A stretch of 35,254 bases of DNA from Isosphaera sp. (GTDB lineage Bacteria; Planctomycetota; Planctomycetia; Gemmatales; Gemmataceae), in the NCBI GenBank assembly GCA_013822345.1, contig PNKH01000082.1, forward strand, positions 1 to 35,254, given 5' to 3'. Under the pieces are notes generated by a model. That model did no database searches and was not told where the DNA came from. It saw only the letters and a program-made list of their open reading frames with translations. The position numbers and the translations under genes were made by a program. Of this stretch, positions 14,604-23,754 are shown piece after piece. Position 1 is the first letter of the stretch. Each line of letters opens with the position of its first letter.

Positions 14604-17600
14604 TCAGGCCGCCGCACGGAGCAGCGCCTCGTCCGAGTCCTTCGTCCGTGCCAACCGCTCGGCGTCCCTGCCGCTGAACCGCCAGAACAGCCCGGGGTGG
14701 ATCAGGAACTCGCAGAACGTCGAGGTCAGGAGCCCTCCCAGGATCACCGTCGCGACGGGGTAGAGGATTTCTAGGCCCGGCTTCCGCCCGCCGAGAACGA
14801 TCGGGAGCAGCGCGATGCCGGCGGTGAGCGCCGTCATGAGCACCGGCGCGAGCCGCTCGAGGCTCCCCCGCATGACCATCTGCGGCGTAAAACTCTCGCC
14901 CTCCTCTTTCATGAGGTGGAAGTAATGGGTCACGAGCAGGATGCCGTTCCGGACGGCGATGCCGCCGAGCGAGACGAACCCGACGAGGCTCGCGACGGTG
15001 AGCGTTTGCCCGGTGACGAGGAGCGCCAGAACCCCGCCGATGAACGCCGTCGGAATGGCGTTCAGAATTTGGAGTGTTATCCGGGCGGACGGGTAGAGCA
15101 TCATCAGCACGATGAAGATGCCGGCGAGCGAGACGCCGGCGAGCACGCTGATGAGGAGCGTCGCCGACCGCTGGGCCTCGAACTGACCGCCGAACTCGAC
15201 GAAGTAGCCTTCCGGCATCGTGACGCGGCTCCTCACCCGGCGTTCGATCTCTTCGACCGTGGTTCCGAGGTCGCGCCCGGAGACGTTACACCGGACCACC
15301 TGCTTCCTGCGGACGTTCTCCCGGTTCACCAGGTTCGGCCCGCTCGAGGCGGTCGGGAAGTCCGCGACTTCGCGGAGCCGAATCTGCCCCCGCCCGTTCG
15401 GGAGGTCGAGCCGGAGGTCGCCGAGCTTAAAAGCGTCCGAGCGGTATGGTTCTTTCAGCTTAATGACGAGGTCAAACCGCCGCTGCCCTTCGAGCACCTG
15501 GGAGACGGCCTCGCCCTTGAGTGCGGTCTGAACGAACTCGGCCACGTACTCGCGGCTCAACCCGTAGAGCGCGAGGTCCTCCGGGCGGAGAACCACGTGC
15601 AACTCGTCCACCCGTTCCTGCGGGTCAATGATGGGCGGTGTCACCCCGGGGACGTCCGCGATGACGTCCCGAATCTGCCCCGCGAGCTCGCGGAGCTTAT
15701 CGAGGTCGTCGCCGTAGAGCTTGATCGCGATCTGAGCGTTCACGCCGGAGAGCATGTGGCTGATCAGGTGCGAGAGCGGCTGCTCTGCCTCGAGCTCGAC
15801 GCCGGGCACGTCGCTCCGGAGGCCCGTGAGGAGCGTCCTTAAGAACTCGTCCCGGCGGTAGCCCGAGTCCGGGTTCATGGTCAGGATGTACTCGCCGACG
15901 TTCACCGGCTGGGCGTGCTCGTCGAGCTCCGCCCGGCCGGTGCGGCGGGCGAAGTGGAGCACCGGCCCGTCCGGGTTCTCGGGCGTCCTCTGCATCGTCT
16001 TGAGCTTCGCGTCGATGAGGGCCGAGGCCTCGTTCGACGCCTTGAGCGACGACCCGCCGGGGAGGGCAACGTTGATCTGCACGCTCCCCTCGTCGAACTT
16101 CGGGAGGAAGTCGGACCCGAGCCGGGTGAGCTGCCAGGCGGAGAGCCCGACGACGACCCAGGTGACAACGAGCAGAGTCGTCGCCCGGTCCATGCTGAAC
16201 CGGATGAGCCGAGTCGCCGCCCGCTTGAGCACGCGGAGGAGAAGCCCGTCTTCGTGCCCGTGCGCCGCGGCGGAAGCGGGGAGCAGGTAGTACGAGAGAA
16301 CCGGGGTGACGGTGAGGGACACGACGAGGGAGGCGAGGATCGACACGATGTAGGCGATCCCGAGCGGGATGAAAAGCCTCCCCTCGACGCCCGAGAGGGC
16401 GAACAGCGGGAGGAAGGCGAGGATGACGACGGCGGTGCCGAAGACGATGGCCGAGCGGATCTCCCGGCTCGCCTCGTAGACGACGACCAGTGCCGGCTTG
16501 GGGGCGGGGAGGGCGTTGTTCTCCCGGAGCCGGCGGAAGATGTTCTCGACGTCCACGATGGCGTCGTCCACGAGCTCGCCCATCGCGACCGCGATGCCGC
16601 CGAGCGTCATCACGTTGATCGAGAGCTCGGTCCCCGTGAGGAGGCTGATCGCTCGGAACACGAGCGTCGTGATGACGAGCGAGAGCGGGATGGCGGTCAG
16701 AGTGATGAACGTCGTCCGGAGGTTCAGCAGGAACAGAAACAGGACGACGACGACCAGGGCCGCCCCGAGGAGGAGCGCCTCTTCGACGTAGTAGACCCCG
16801 CGGTCGATGAAGCTCTTGAGCTGAAAGAGGTCTGTGTTCACCACCGTGTCCGGTGGGAGCGAGGCCTCGGTGTCGCGGAGGACGGCCTTCACATCCTCGG
16901 TGAGCTTTCGGGTGTCGGCGTGCGGCTGCTTGACGATGGTGATGACGACCCCCGCGTGCCCGTCGATGCTCGCGTCGCCCCGCTTCGGGGCCGGGCCTTC
17001 CTCGATGGTCGCGACGTGGCCGAGGAGGACCGCCCGGTCGAGGGTCGTCTTCACCGGCACCTGGCGGAGGTCGGCGAGCACCTTCTGCGGGACCGGGCCG
17101 AGGCGGGCGATGACCCGCACCGGTCGCTCGCTCTGCCCCTCCTCGATGAACCCGCCGCTCGAGTTCAGGTTGTTCGACTTGATCGCCTCTTCGACTTCCT
17201 GGAGCGAGACGTTGTACTCCTGGAGCCGGTCCGGATCGACCAGCACTTGGTACTGCTTCCGGTCCCCACCCATGACGATCACTTCGGCGATGCCGGGTAG
17301 CTTCAGGAGCCGCGGGCGGACGAGCCAGTCGGCGGTCGTCCGGATGTCCATCCGCTCTTCGAGTGGGGTGCGGAACGTCGCGGTGTGGGTGCGGCCGCCG
17401 AGCACCGCGGTCGCCTTGCGGCCCGGGGCGGTAGGCTCCCAGGATAATTGCTCCGCCTTAACCTGCTCCCACTTCGACGGGTCGTTGCGCTCCCGCGGCC
17501 GCCAGACGGCGACAGTCGCTGTGCCACCACTTCCGACCCGCTCGGCGACGAGCCCGGTTTCACCGAGCATCGCGAGATCACCTCCCTTCGGACCCGTCTG

Positions 17601-18032
17601 GCGGTGAATGCCGACGTGGAGGATCTGCCCCATGATGGACGCCGGCGGGGTCATCTGCGGGCGAATGCCGGGCGGCATCGGGACTGTCGAAAGCCGCTCG
17701 GCGACGACCTGCCGCGCGTAGCGGACATCCGTCTTCCAACCGAACTCGACGTAAATGACGTTCATCCCCTGGCTCGACTGGCTGCGGACCGCTTCGACGC
17801 CGGACGCCCCGAGGATGGCCGTCTCGATCGGCTGCGTGACGAGCGTCTCGATCTCTTCCGGGGCGAGTCCCGGGCACTCAGTCAGGATCACCACCCGCGG
17901 CCGGTCGAGGTCCGGGAAGACGTCGATGGGGAGCGTCGTGGACAGATACCCCCCGTAGACGAGCACGACGAGGCACCCGGCGAGTACGAGCGGCCGGTGG
18001 GAGAGGGCGAGGCGGATGACGGCGTTGAGCAT
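14604..18032 (-). CDS. Heavy-metal efflux RND pump (CusA/CzcA family)
   Basis: A ~1142-residue inner-membrane proton-driven transporter, the pump of a tripartite efflux complex. Features in order: TM1 in LVLAGCLVVLVYGGYLSTTL, then PIDVFPDLDRPRVVI typical of heavy-metal RNDs; TM4 motif MGELVDDAIVDVENIFRRL with the paired Asp of the proton relay; the second periplasmic half from about residue 550; and the closing FLIHPGLFW in TM12. The TM4 motif differs from both the textbook CzcA (DFG..DGAV) and CusA (AIG..VDAAIVM) versions, so the metal is unclear. An insertion of about 85 residues sits in the first porter domain between GQILHVGI and RTTADWLVRPRL. The ATG at 18030-18032 lies 4 bases past the fusion-protein stop. 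Confidence 0.9.
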   Translation of the reverse strand: MLNAVIRLALSHRPLVLAGCLVVLVYGGYLSTTLPIDVFPDLDRPRVVILTECPGLAPEEIETLVTQPIETAILGASGVEAVRSQSSQGMNVIYVEFGWKTDVRYARQVVAERLSTVPMPPGIRPQMTPPASIMGQILHVGIHRQTGPKGGDLAMLGETGLVAERVGSGGTATVAVWRPRERNDPSKWEQVKAEQLSWEPTAPGRKATAVLGGRTHTATFRTPLEERMDIRTTADWLVRPRLLKLPGIAEVIVMGGDRKQYQVLVDPDRLQEYNVSLQEVEEAIKSNNLNSSGGFIEEGQSERPVRVIARLGPVPQKVLADLRQVPVKTTLDRAVLLGHVATIEEGPAPKRGDASIDGHAGVVITIVKQPHADTRKLTEDVKAVLRDTEASLPPDTVVNTDLFQLKSFIDRGVYYVEEALLLGAALVVVVLFLFLLNLRTTFITLTAIPLSLVITTLVFRAISLLTGTELSINVMTLGGIAVAMGELVDDAIVDVENIFRRLRENNALPAPKPALVVVYEASREIRSAIVFGTAVVILAFLPLFALSGVEGRLFIPLGIAYIVSILASLVVSLTVTPVLSYYLLPASAAAHGHEDGLLLRVLKRAATRLIRFSMDRATTLLVVTWVVVGLSAWQLTRLGSDFLPKFDEGSVQINVALPGGSSLKASNEASALIDAKLKTMQRTPENPDGPVLHFARRTGRAELDEHAQPVNVGEYILTMNPDSGYRRDEFLRTLLTGLRSDVPGVELEAEQPLSHLISHMLSGVNAQIAIKLYGDDLDKLRELAGQIRDVIADVPGVTPPIIDPQERVDELHVVLRPEDLALYGLSREYVAEFVQTALKGEAVSQVLEGQRRFDLVIKLKEPYRSDAFKLGDLRLDLPNGRGQIRLREVADFPTASSGPNLVNRENVRRKQVVRCNVSGRDLGTTVEEIERRVRSRVTMPEGYFVEFGGQFEAQRSATLLISVLAGVSLAGIFIVLMMLYPSARITLQILNAIPTAFIGGVLALLVTGQTLTVASLVGFVSLGGIAVRNGILLVTHYFHLMKEEGESFTPQMVMRGSLERLAPVLMTALTAGIALLPIVLGGRKPGLEILYPVATVILGGLLTSTFCEFLIHPGLFWRFSGRDAERLARTKDSDEALLRAAA

Positions 18033-18036
18033 GGTC

Positions 18037-19440
18037 TTACTCCTTCCCCTCGTCTTCGTTCTTGTGGAGGCTCCCGTCGGCGTGGACGTGGAAGCCCTTC
18101 GGGACGCCACCCGACTGCGACTTCGTCATCCGGCCGAGCTGCGTCGCGGCCCCCTGCACCACGAACGACCCGGGGACGATCGCACCGTCGTTCGCGACGA
18201 CCACCCGGTCCCGGTCTTCCGTGAGGACGCGGACCGGTTTCCGCTCGAAAGTATTCACGTTCTGGGTGAAGACGAACGCCTCCGCGCCGTCGCGGGCGAC
18301 GGCGTCCTTCGGGAAGACGAAGACGTTGTCGAGCCTCTCGACCCGGACGAGGAGCTTCACCTTCTGCCCCGGGCGGAACCGCCAGAGCATCTGCGTGCGG
18401 CCGTCGTCTTCGATCGCCCGGGACTGGTTCTCGAGCGGGATGCGGAAGGCGAAGGTGCGGTTGACCGGGTCGATGGTGTTCGCGAGGTGGCGGATGCGGA
18501 ACGGTTGGTCGAGTGTCGGCCAGTCGGTCGCCTCCTCCTCCTCCTGGAAGTCGATCTCGACCGGCCACTTCTCGCGGACGCTCCGCTCGAGGAGCGGGGT
18601 CTCGTCGCGAAACGCGCGGCCCTCGACGGCGAGGAGTTGGTGGTTTGCGAGCAGGCAGAGCGTCTGCCCGGCCTGCACCTGCTGGCCGAGCTCGGCCTTC
18701 AATTCCTGGACCTCGAACGTCGGGGCGGTCGGGTCCGAGCTCGGCCCCGCGAGGGACGGCGTCGGGGACGGAGCCGGAGCCCGCGCGGGGACGGGGATGG
18801 TGATCTCGGTCACGAATTTGCCGTCTGCTGCGGCGCTAACCTGATCCGGGCGGAGTCCGCGGTTCTGTAGGTCCTCGCGGTAGGCTTTCGCGGCCACCTC
18901 GAGCCGGCGGATCTGGTTGTCCACCTCGATGACCTTCGACTCGGGGACGGCACCGCCCGACGCCGCGAGCCGCTGCCGCTGGGCCTGTGCGAGCTTGATG
19001 TCCTGGGTCGCCTTGAACAGCTCGGTCTGCGCGAGGTGCAGCGACTCACTCATCAGCCGGAGGGTGAAGAGCGTGTCACCGGGCTTCACCGTGTCGCCGG
19101 GAAAGAAGCCGACCTTCGTCACGACGCCGGTCACGGGGGCCACGACCCCGCGGTCGCTCTGGCCGGGCCGGTCGACGACCATGCCGGGGACGCGGATCGT
19201 CTTCCAGAAGGTCTGCGGGGCGGCGGACTTCGCGGTGATGCCGAGGTTCTGTTGGGCCTGCTCGGAGACGATGATCTTCACCGGCGGGGGGCCGACCTCT
19301 TCCCCACCTGAAGGGGTCTCTGTGGGCGGCGTGCGGAGGACGTACGGCAGCCACGAGCCGCGGGTGAAGTAGGCGGCGAGCGCGAGCCCGGCGACGAGGG
19401 CGAGGGCGGAGAGCGGCTTGATAGTGCGGAGAAATCTCAT
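18037..19440 (-). CDS. Periplasmic adaptor (membrane-fusion) protein of the RND efflux system
   Basis: A 467-residue HlyD/CusB-type adaptor that bridges the inner-membrane pump to the outer-membrane channel. An uncleaved N-terminal membrane anchor (LSALALVAGLALAAYF) is followed by the beta-barrel strand region (NLGITAKSAAPQTFWKTIRV), the lipoyl half GVVAPVTGVVTKVGFFPGDT, and a helical hairpin (QTELFKATQDIKLAQAQRQR). Next come the second lipoyl half (ELGQQVQAGQTLCLLANHQL), the beta-barrel and the membrane-proximal domain. The C-terminus adds GFHVHADGSLHKNEDEGKE, a charged tail with two His, possibly for metal. The ATG at 19438-19440 starts MRFLRTIKPL. It is 5 bp from the channel gene and 4 bp from the pump gene, a typical cotranscribed triad. 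Confidence 0.9.
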   Translation of the reverse strand: MRFLRTIKPLSALALVAGLALAAYFTRGSWLPYVLRTPPTETPSGGEEVGPPPVKIIVSEQAQQNLGITAKSAAPQTFWKTIRVPGMVVDRPGQSDRGVVAPVTGVVTKVGFFPGDTVKPGDTLFTLRLMSESLHLAQTELFKATQDIKLAQAQRQRLAASGGAVPESKVIEVDNQIRRLEVAAKAYREDLQNRGLRPDQVSAAADGKFVTEITIPVPARAPAPSPTPSLAGPSSDPTAPTFEVQELKAELGQQVQAGQTLCLLANHQLLAVEGRAFRDETPLLERSVREKWPVEIDFQEEEEATDWPTLDQPFRIRHLANTIDPVNRTFAFRIPLENQSRAIEDDGRTQMLWRFRPGQKVKLLVRVERLDNVFVFPKDAVARDGAEAFVFTQNVNTFERKPVRVLTEDRDRVVVANDGAIVPGSFVVQGAATQLGRMTKSQSGGVPKGFHVHADGSLHKNEDEGKE

Positions 19441-19445
19441 GGTGT

Positions 19446-20876
19446 TCACCGTGTCTTTGTCGGTTGCGGCGCGGGCGCGGCCGGCCAGTTGTCTTCGAGG
19501 GTGAGTCCCGCGATCTCGCTCGCCGCCCGCCACATCTCGCCGAGCGCGCGGAGGTATTCGAGCCTCGCCTCGCCGACCGCGCGCTGGGCTTGGAGAACGC
19601 GGAGGTATTCGAACTGTCCGCCCTGGTACGCCTTGAGCGAGAGCTGGTAGGTCTCTTCGGCCCGCGGGAGGATGGCGGCCTTGTACCGCTCGGCCCGCTC
19701 GCGCGCGGCGGCGTAGGTGCCGACCGAGGTAGAGAGCCGTCCCACCAAGTCGTTCCGGACGCGTCCGACCTCCCCCGCGGCCTCACCCACCTGGGCCTTC
19801 GCCGCGTAGATGTTCCCCTGGTTCCGGTTCCAGAGCGGGACGGGCACGCTCACGCCCACGCTCCAGTCGTTCGAGTCGTTCTGCCCCTGGCGGGTGTAGC
19901 CGCTGCTCACGGTCACGTTCGGGACCGGGTCCACCTCGGCCCGCCGGGCGAGCAGCTGTGCCCGTTCGACGCCGAGTTCCGCCGACCGGAGCTCCGGGTG
20001 GACGGAGAGCATGTAGGCCCGGGTGCGGTCGAGGTCGTAGTTCGGGAGGGGTGTTTCGAGGTCGCCGGCGACGGTTGAGAGCGGAAGCTCCGGTGCGCCG
20101 ACGCTCGCCGCGAGCCGCTGGAAGGCCGGCGGGATGGACCGCTTGGTCGCGTTCAGGTCCGCCTGGTAGCGTTCCGCGTCGACTTCGAGTTGGACGACGT
20201 CGAGCCGCGCGACTTCCTTCGCCCCCAGGAGCTTGTTCGCGGTCGCGAGCGACTGGCCGGCGAGCTTCACCAAGTCGGAGAGCACCTCGGCCCGCTTCTG
20301 GAGGAGGAGCAGTTCGGCGTAGTTCTGCCGCACCTCGGTGAGCACCCGGTAGCGCTCGGCGGCGAGTGCGAGGCTCGCCCGATCGACCTGCTTCATCGCG
20401 GCTGCCCGGGAGAGCCCGAGCTTGTCGGCGGTGACGATCTCTTGCGACGCGCCGGCCGACCAGATGCCGCTCGGCCCGGTCCGGTCGCCGAGCTCGTCGC
20501 CGGTGACGCTCACGACCGGGTTCGGGTAGAGGCCCGCCTGGACCGCCTGCCCGCGGGCGGCTTCCACCGCCCACGACGCCTGAGCGAGCCGCGGGTTCCG
20601 CTCCATCACGAGGCGGGTGAGATCGGGAAGACCCAGGCTCGTCGGCAGGGACGCCTCGGGTGCCGCGACGGGCGGCTTCGGTGACAAAGAATTCGTGTCA
20701 CCCGGCTGTGGAGCGGGTCGCGAGTACGCGGCCTGGACGACTCCCGGCCCGGGCGTGGGGGAGGCGGCCGCGCGCGGACGCGAGACTGCCGAGTTCTGAT
20801 GCGCGGCGCATCCCGCCGCCCCGGCCACAGCAGTGGCCAAGGCAACCACCGCCACACGGGAGATGAACTGGTGCAT
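19446..20876 (-). CDS. Outer-membrane efflux channel lipoprotein (TolC/CusC family)
   Basis: A 476-residue outer-membrane factor. The signal peptide MHQFISRVAVVALATAVAG ends in a lipobox-like GAAGC, so it is probably lipidated like CusC. A Pro/Ser/Ala linker of about 60 residues precedes two tandem OEP repeats. The first begins LPDLTRLVMERNPRLAQASW with the conserved AxGxxxxAGLYPNPV motif (QAVQAGLYPNPVVSVTGDEL). The second begins HPELRSAELGVERAQLLARR with DPVPNVTVSSGYTRQ and VPLWNRNQGN. The ATG at 20874-20876 is preceded by GCGGAGGAATTCTT, a strong ribosome-binding site; the frame is open further upstream without a better start. It is the first gene of the channel-adaptor-pump set. Confidence 0.9.
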   Translation of the reverse strand: MHQFISRVAVVALATAVAGAAGCAAHQNSAVSRPRAAASPTPGPGVVQAAYSRPAPQPGDTNSLSPKPPVAAPEASLPTSLGLPDLTRLVMERNPRLAQASWAVEAARGQAVQAGLYPNPVVSVTGDELGDRTGPSGIWSAGASQEIVTADKLGLSRAAAMKQVDRASLALAAERYRVLTEVRQNYAELLLLQKRAEVLSDLVKLAGQSLATANKLLGAKEVARLDVVQLEVDAERYQADLNATKRSIPPAFQRLAASVGAPELPLSTVAGDLETPLPNYDLDRTRAYMLSVHPELRSAELGVERAQLLARRAEVDPVPNVTVSSGYTRQGQNDSNDWSVGVSVPVPLWNRNQGNIYAAKAQVGEAAGEVGRVRNDLVGRLSTSVGTYAAARERAERYKAAILPRAEETYQLSLKAYQGGQFEYLRVLQAQRAVGEARLEYLRALGEMWRAASEIAGLTLEDNWPAAPAPQPTKTR

Positions 20877-21049
20877 AAGAATTCCTCCGCGTAATGCGGG
20901 ACGTGATCGTGACGACTCCGAGGAGCCGGGGGCTGCTTGTTCTGGCGGAATGGTCGGAGGCGGGATGATGCCGCCGCGCTCGCCCGCAGTGGGCGGCAAG
21001 CACGCGCGTGCCGAGTACCCTCAGCCGACCCGTTGGAGATGAGGCGTGG

Positions 21050-21523
21050 CTAGATGAGGAGCGCGAGGTGGCGGATGTAGAGCGGGCGCGCAGGGGCGCG
21101 TTCGGCGGCCGAAGGTCTGGCTTGCAGAGGTGGATCGGCGGCGTAGAAGTCGCAGCCGATGACAAGGGCGATCGTCACGAGCCACGCCGAGAAATCGAAG
21201 TCGTTTTGCAGCCGCTCCCGCGGCGCGACCGTGCTCTCGGCGGGCAGGTAGACCGCGTCGTGATCGTGGGGCACAGGATGCTCTTGCGCGACCGCCGTTA
21301 CCGGATCAGCGTCGTGTCCGACGGCCTCGCCGTGATGGTGATGACAGCCGTGACCGTCGTGGTGGCCGTGAGCGTCGTGCGTGGAAACGGCGAAGGACGC
21401 ATGGACGTGTGGGCGCAGGTCGTGGCCGGCGGGAAGGCTCCCGCCGTGGGCGTGACCGATGGCCGCTGACTGGCTCAGCAGCAGGCACGGCAGCAGTAGT
21501 AGCGTGACGACCCGGCGCAACAT
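21050..21523 (-). CDS. Secreted His-rich protein heading the metal operon
   Basis: A 157-residue protein with a cleavable signal peptide (MLRRVVTLLLLPCLLLSQSA, cut near AIGHAHGG). The mature part carries many His in clusters: HAHGGSLPAGHDLRPHVHA, HDAHGHHDGHGCHHHHGEA and VPHDHDAVYLP, clearly suited to bind transition metals. Near the C-terminus, SAWLVTIALVIGCDFYAADP is hydrophobic and could be a membrane segment, suggesting an anchored periplasmic protein. It is not a member of a family I can name. It lies about 170 bp upstream of the channel gene, codirectional, and probably opens the operon as a metal-binding or sensing protein. A similar Cys/His-rich exported protein is encoded at 32365-32862. 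Confidence 0.7.
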   Translation of the reverse strand: MLRRVVTLLLLPCLLLSQSAAIGHAHGGSLPAGHDLRPHVHASFAVSTHDAHGHHDGHGCHHHHGEAVGHDADPVTAVAQEHPVPHDHDAVYLPAESTVAPRERLQNDFDFSAWLVTIALVIGCDFYAADPPLQARPSAAERAPARPLYIRHLALLI

Positions 21524-21715
21524 GTCTTCCTCATCGGAAAGATCGCCCCGGTAGTTTAGACGTTTCGACCGTTACCACCAGAGTATTTCTCTTGGCGGCC
21601 CTAACCTGCCGGGTCCCTCGGCATTACCGGGCGTTCATGTGCTCCATCGGATGCAGACAAGCTCCGTGCCGGTCCGGATGAGGAACATCCGCTTCGGGTC
21701 AGGAGCGCGGCCGTC

Positions 21716-22353
21716 TCACAGCTCGACTTTGGCGGCGGCGTTCTCGCGGAAAAGGGGCCGATCTCGGATGTATCGCTTTATGACGGCCAAGCTCTTGTGC
21801 CCCGACTGATCCTGGATTGCCCGCTCGCTCACCCCGGCCATCGCCGCCTGGGTGATGAGCCCGGCCCGCAGGCTGTGCCCGGCGTAGCGGCGGGCGCTCC
21901 GCCCGGCGGAGACGTGCCCGTGCCGGTTGACCGGCCGGAAGAGGGGGCCTTCGGCGACCCCGGACAGCTCCAGCCACGCCTGGACCGCCCGCACCGGGCA
22001 GGTGTCGGGGTTCTTGCCGAGCGGGTTGCCGAGCTTGCGGCCCGACCCCTCCTGGTTCGTCTTGCCCTTTCGGACCACGAGCCCCTCGTCGGCCGCGGCC
22101 ACGTCCGCACGTCGAGCCCGACGAGCTCGCTCCGGCGGATGGCCCCGGCGAATCCGAGGAGGAAGAGGAGGGTTCGGTGCCGGGCGCCGAGCAGCGAGTC
22201 GGGGAGGAGGGCGACCATCTCCCGGATGTGTGTGGTGAGGGCGGGCTTCATGTGCGCCCGGGCGGTGCCCCTCTCGCGGCGGATGCCGGACCACACGAGA
22301 CGGACCTGGGCCGACTTGTTCGGCGACTCGAATCCGGCCGCGCGGTGCGCCAC
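21716..22353 (-). pseudogene. Tyrosine recombinase (phage-type integrase), frameshifted and 5'-truncated
   Basis: The catalytic domain of a site-specific recombinase is readable across two frames. Upstream frame: SPNKSAQVRLVWSGIRRERG, then LLFLLGFAGAIRRSELVGLDV with the first catalytic Arg. Downstream frame: ADVAAADEGLVVRKGKTNQE with the beta-hairpin Lys, then YAGHSLRAGLITQAAM (HxxR), IQDQSGHKSLAVIKRYIRD (His and the nucleophile Tyr) and the common ending NAAAKVEL. The frames join at about 22107, where GTGCGGAC would restore the frame if one G were added, so a 1-base deletion is the likely cause. Most of the N-terminal core-binding domain is missing, cut at the 3' end of the E1 gene. It probably mobilised the neighbouring island once and is now dead. 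Confidence 0.75.
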
Positions 22354-22359
22354 GCCGGC

Positions 22360-23754
22360 TCACGTCGTGTACCCCGGGTTCCAGCTGTTCGAGCGGTGGC
22401 GGGCCGGCACGGCCGCCCGGCTCGCGGGGTCGCGGAGCGTCATGTCGATCACCTCGTACAGAGGGCCGCCGTTCAGCAGCCGCAGCACCTCCGCGACGAC
22501 GAGCGTCGCGGCCGTCGCCCCGACGAACGGCGCGCCGACCGTGCGGGTCGCGAGCCGCACGAGCCCGCACGCGTCCATGCCGTCCGCGGCGAGTTCGTCG
22601 TACGCGCCGCCTCGCGGCGCGGGGTCACCGACGGCCCGAACGTTACCGCCCCACTTCGCACGGGCCGTGGTCGAGGCGGGGAACGAGTGGAGTCGCAGCG
22701 CGAGGTACTCGGCCGGTCCCGCCCCGAGCCCGGCCTCGATCACGCAGTCGAAGCCCGCGTCCTCGTAGGCGGCCCGCGCCAGCGCGTTGTCCACCCCGCC
22801 GAGCAACAGCCGCGGCTCGTCGCCCGTTACGGTCATCCCGCCCGGGAACAGCCGCTCGACGATTCGCGTGCGAAACCCGCGCGCCTCCGCCCACCGCGCC
22901 ATCCCCCGCGTCTTGAGCTCCCCGACCAGCGCCGGACCGGTGAGGAGGGAGGTGCTGTCGTTGGCGAGCGTCAGCCGGTCGAAGTCCTGTAGGACCAGTT
23001 CGACCTCGTCCGGCTCGCGGTAGGGGAGGAGGCCCAGCGTCCAGAGGTACGCCTGCCCCAAGTGCCCGAGCCCCACGAGCCACAGCCGCGAGGGAAGGAC
23101 GATCGAGGTCGGGCCCGCCGGAGCACGCTCCCAGTCCGCGTGCTCCGGTGCCCAGAGCGAGAGCCCGATCGACCGCCGGCCGGCCATCGGGTTGCCCCGG
23201 ACGTGCTGGAACAACTCCGACACGCCGAGCGCGCCGGCGAGGACCGCGGCCGGCGTGATCGCCTTCGCCTCGCCCAGCCGCCGCCCGTCCGACACCGGGA
23301 TCACCCCGCCCCGCCAGTCCTCGAACGTGACGGCGAGCGACGCGGGGCAGTCGGGCCGGACGGCCCCGCCGCCGATCGCGAGCGCGGGAACGCCGGCCGG
23401 CAACTCCCGGACGACCCGCCCGCCCAACTTCTCCACCGCCTCCGCGAGCGTTTCGCAGTCGGGCAGCGGGACGACGAGTGGGCCGCCCAGATCGCCGGCC
23501 ACGGCCACCCCGCCGAGCATCGCCCGGCGCGCGGTGTTCACGGCCGTGAGGAGTGCCGCCTGGTGCGCCGGCGACTCCGCCGCCTCCGGCCCGACCGCGA
23601 CCGCGAGTCGGTAGGTGCGGAACAACTCGTAACCGGAGGCGACCGAGTCCACCTCGCCGGTGTCGAGCGCCATCTTCACGGCCCGGTGCAACGTGTCGGC
23701 GTTGGGCAGCGTCCCGGTTGTTTCGTCTGCGTCGGCGATGTGGTTCGTGATCAT
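22360..23754 (-). CDS. E1-like Ubl-activating enzyme (ThiF family)
   Basis: A 464-residue protein predicted to adenylate the C-terminus of a ubiquitin-like protein and take it as a thioester. Residues about 1-215 form an N-terminal domain I cannot assign. The ThiF/E1 Rossmann domain follows: WLVGLGHLGQAYLWTLG (GxGxxG, 228-233), LVLQDFDRLTLAND (Asp257/Asp259, Arg260, Asn265 for ATP-Mg), and LLLGGVDNALARAAYEDAG. Cys396 in DGMDACGLVRLA, just before a helix VGAPFVGATAATLVVAEVLR, is the likely catalytic Cys. The ATG at 23752-23754 overlaps the TGA of the JAMM gene (ATGA), so the two are translationally coupled. The cassette with Ubl, E2 and JAMM argues against a thiamine or molybdopterin role. It is the last gene of the operon, next to an integrase remnant. 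Confidence 0.85.
   Translation of the reverse strand: MITNHIADADETTGTLPNADTLHRAVKMALDTGEVDSVASGYELFRTYRLAVAVGPEAAESPAHQAALLTAVNTARRAMLGGVAVAGDLGGPLVVPLPDCETLAEAVEKLGGRVVRELPAGVPALAIGGGAVRPDCPASLAVTFEDWRGGVIPVSDGRRLGEAKAITPAAVLAGALGVSELFQHVRGNPMAGRRSIGLSLWAPEHADWERAPAGPTSIVLPSRLWLVGLGHLGQAYLWTLGLLPYREPDEVELVLQDFDRLTLANDSTSLLTGPALVGELKTRGMARWAEARGFRTRIVERLFPGGMTVTGDEPRLLLGGVDNALARAAYEDAGFDCVIEAGLGAGPAEYLALRLHSFPASTTARAKWGGNVRAVGDPAPRGGAYDELAADGMDACGLVRLATRTVGAPFVGATAATLVVAEVLRLLNGGPLYEVIDMTLRDPASRAAVPARHRSNSWNPGYTT

Noticed and set aside
13001-21523. Assigning the efflux system specifically as Cus (Cu/Ag) or Czc (Co/Zn/Cd)
   Set aside because: The TM4 motif and accessory proteins fit neither type clearly, so cus/czc symbols were withheld.
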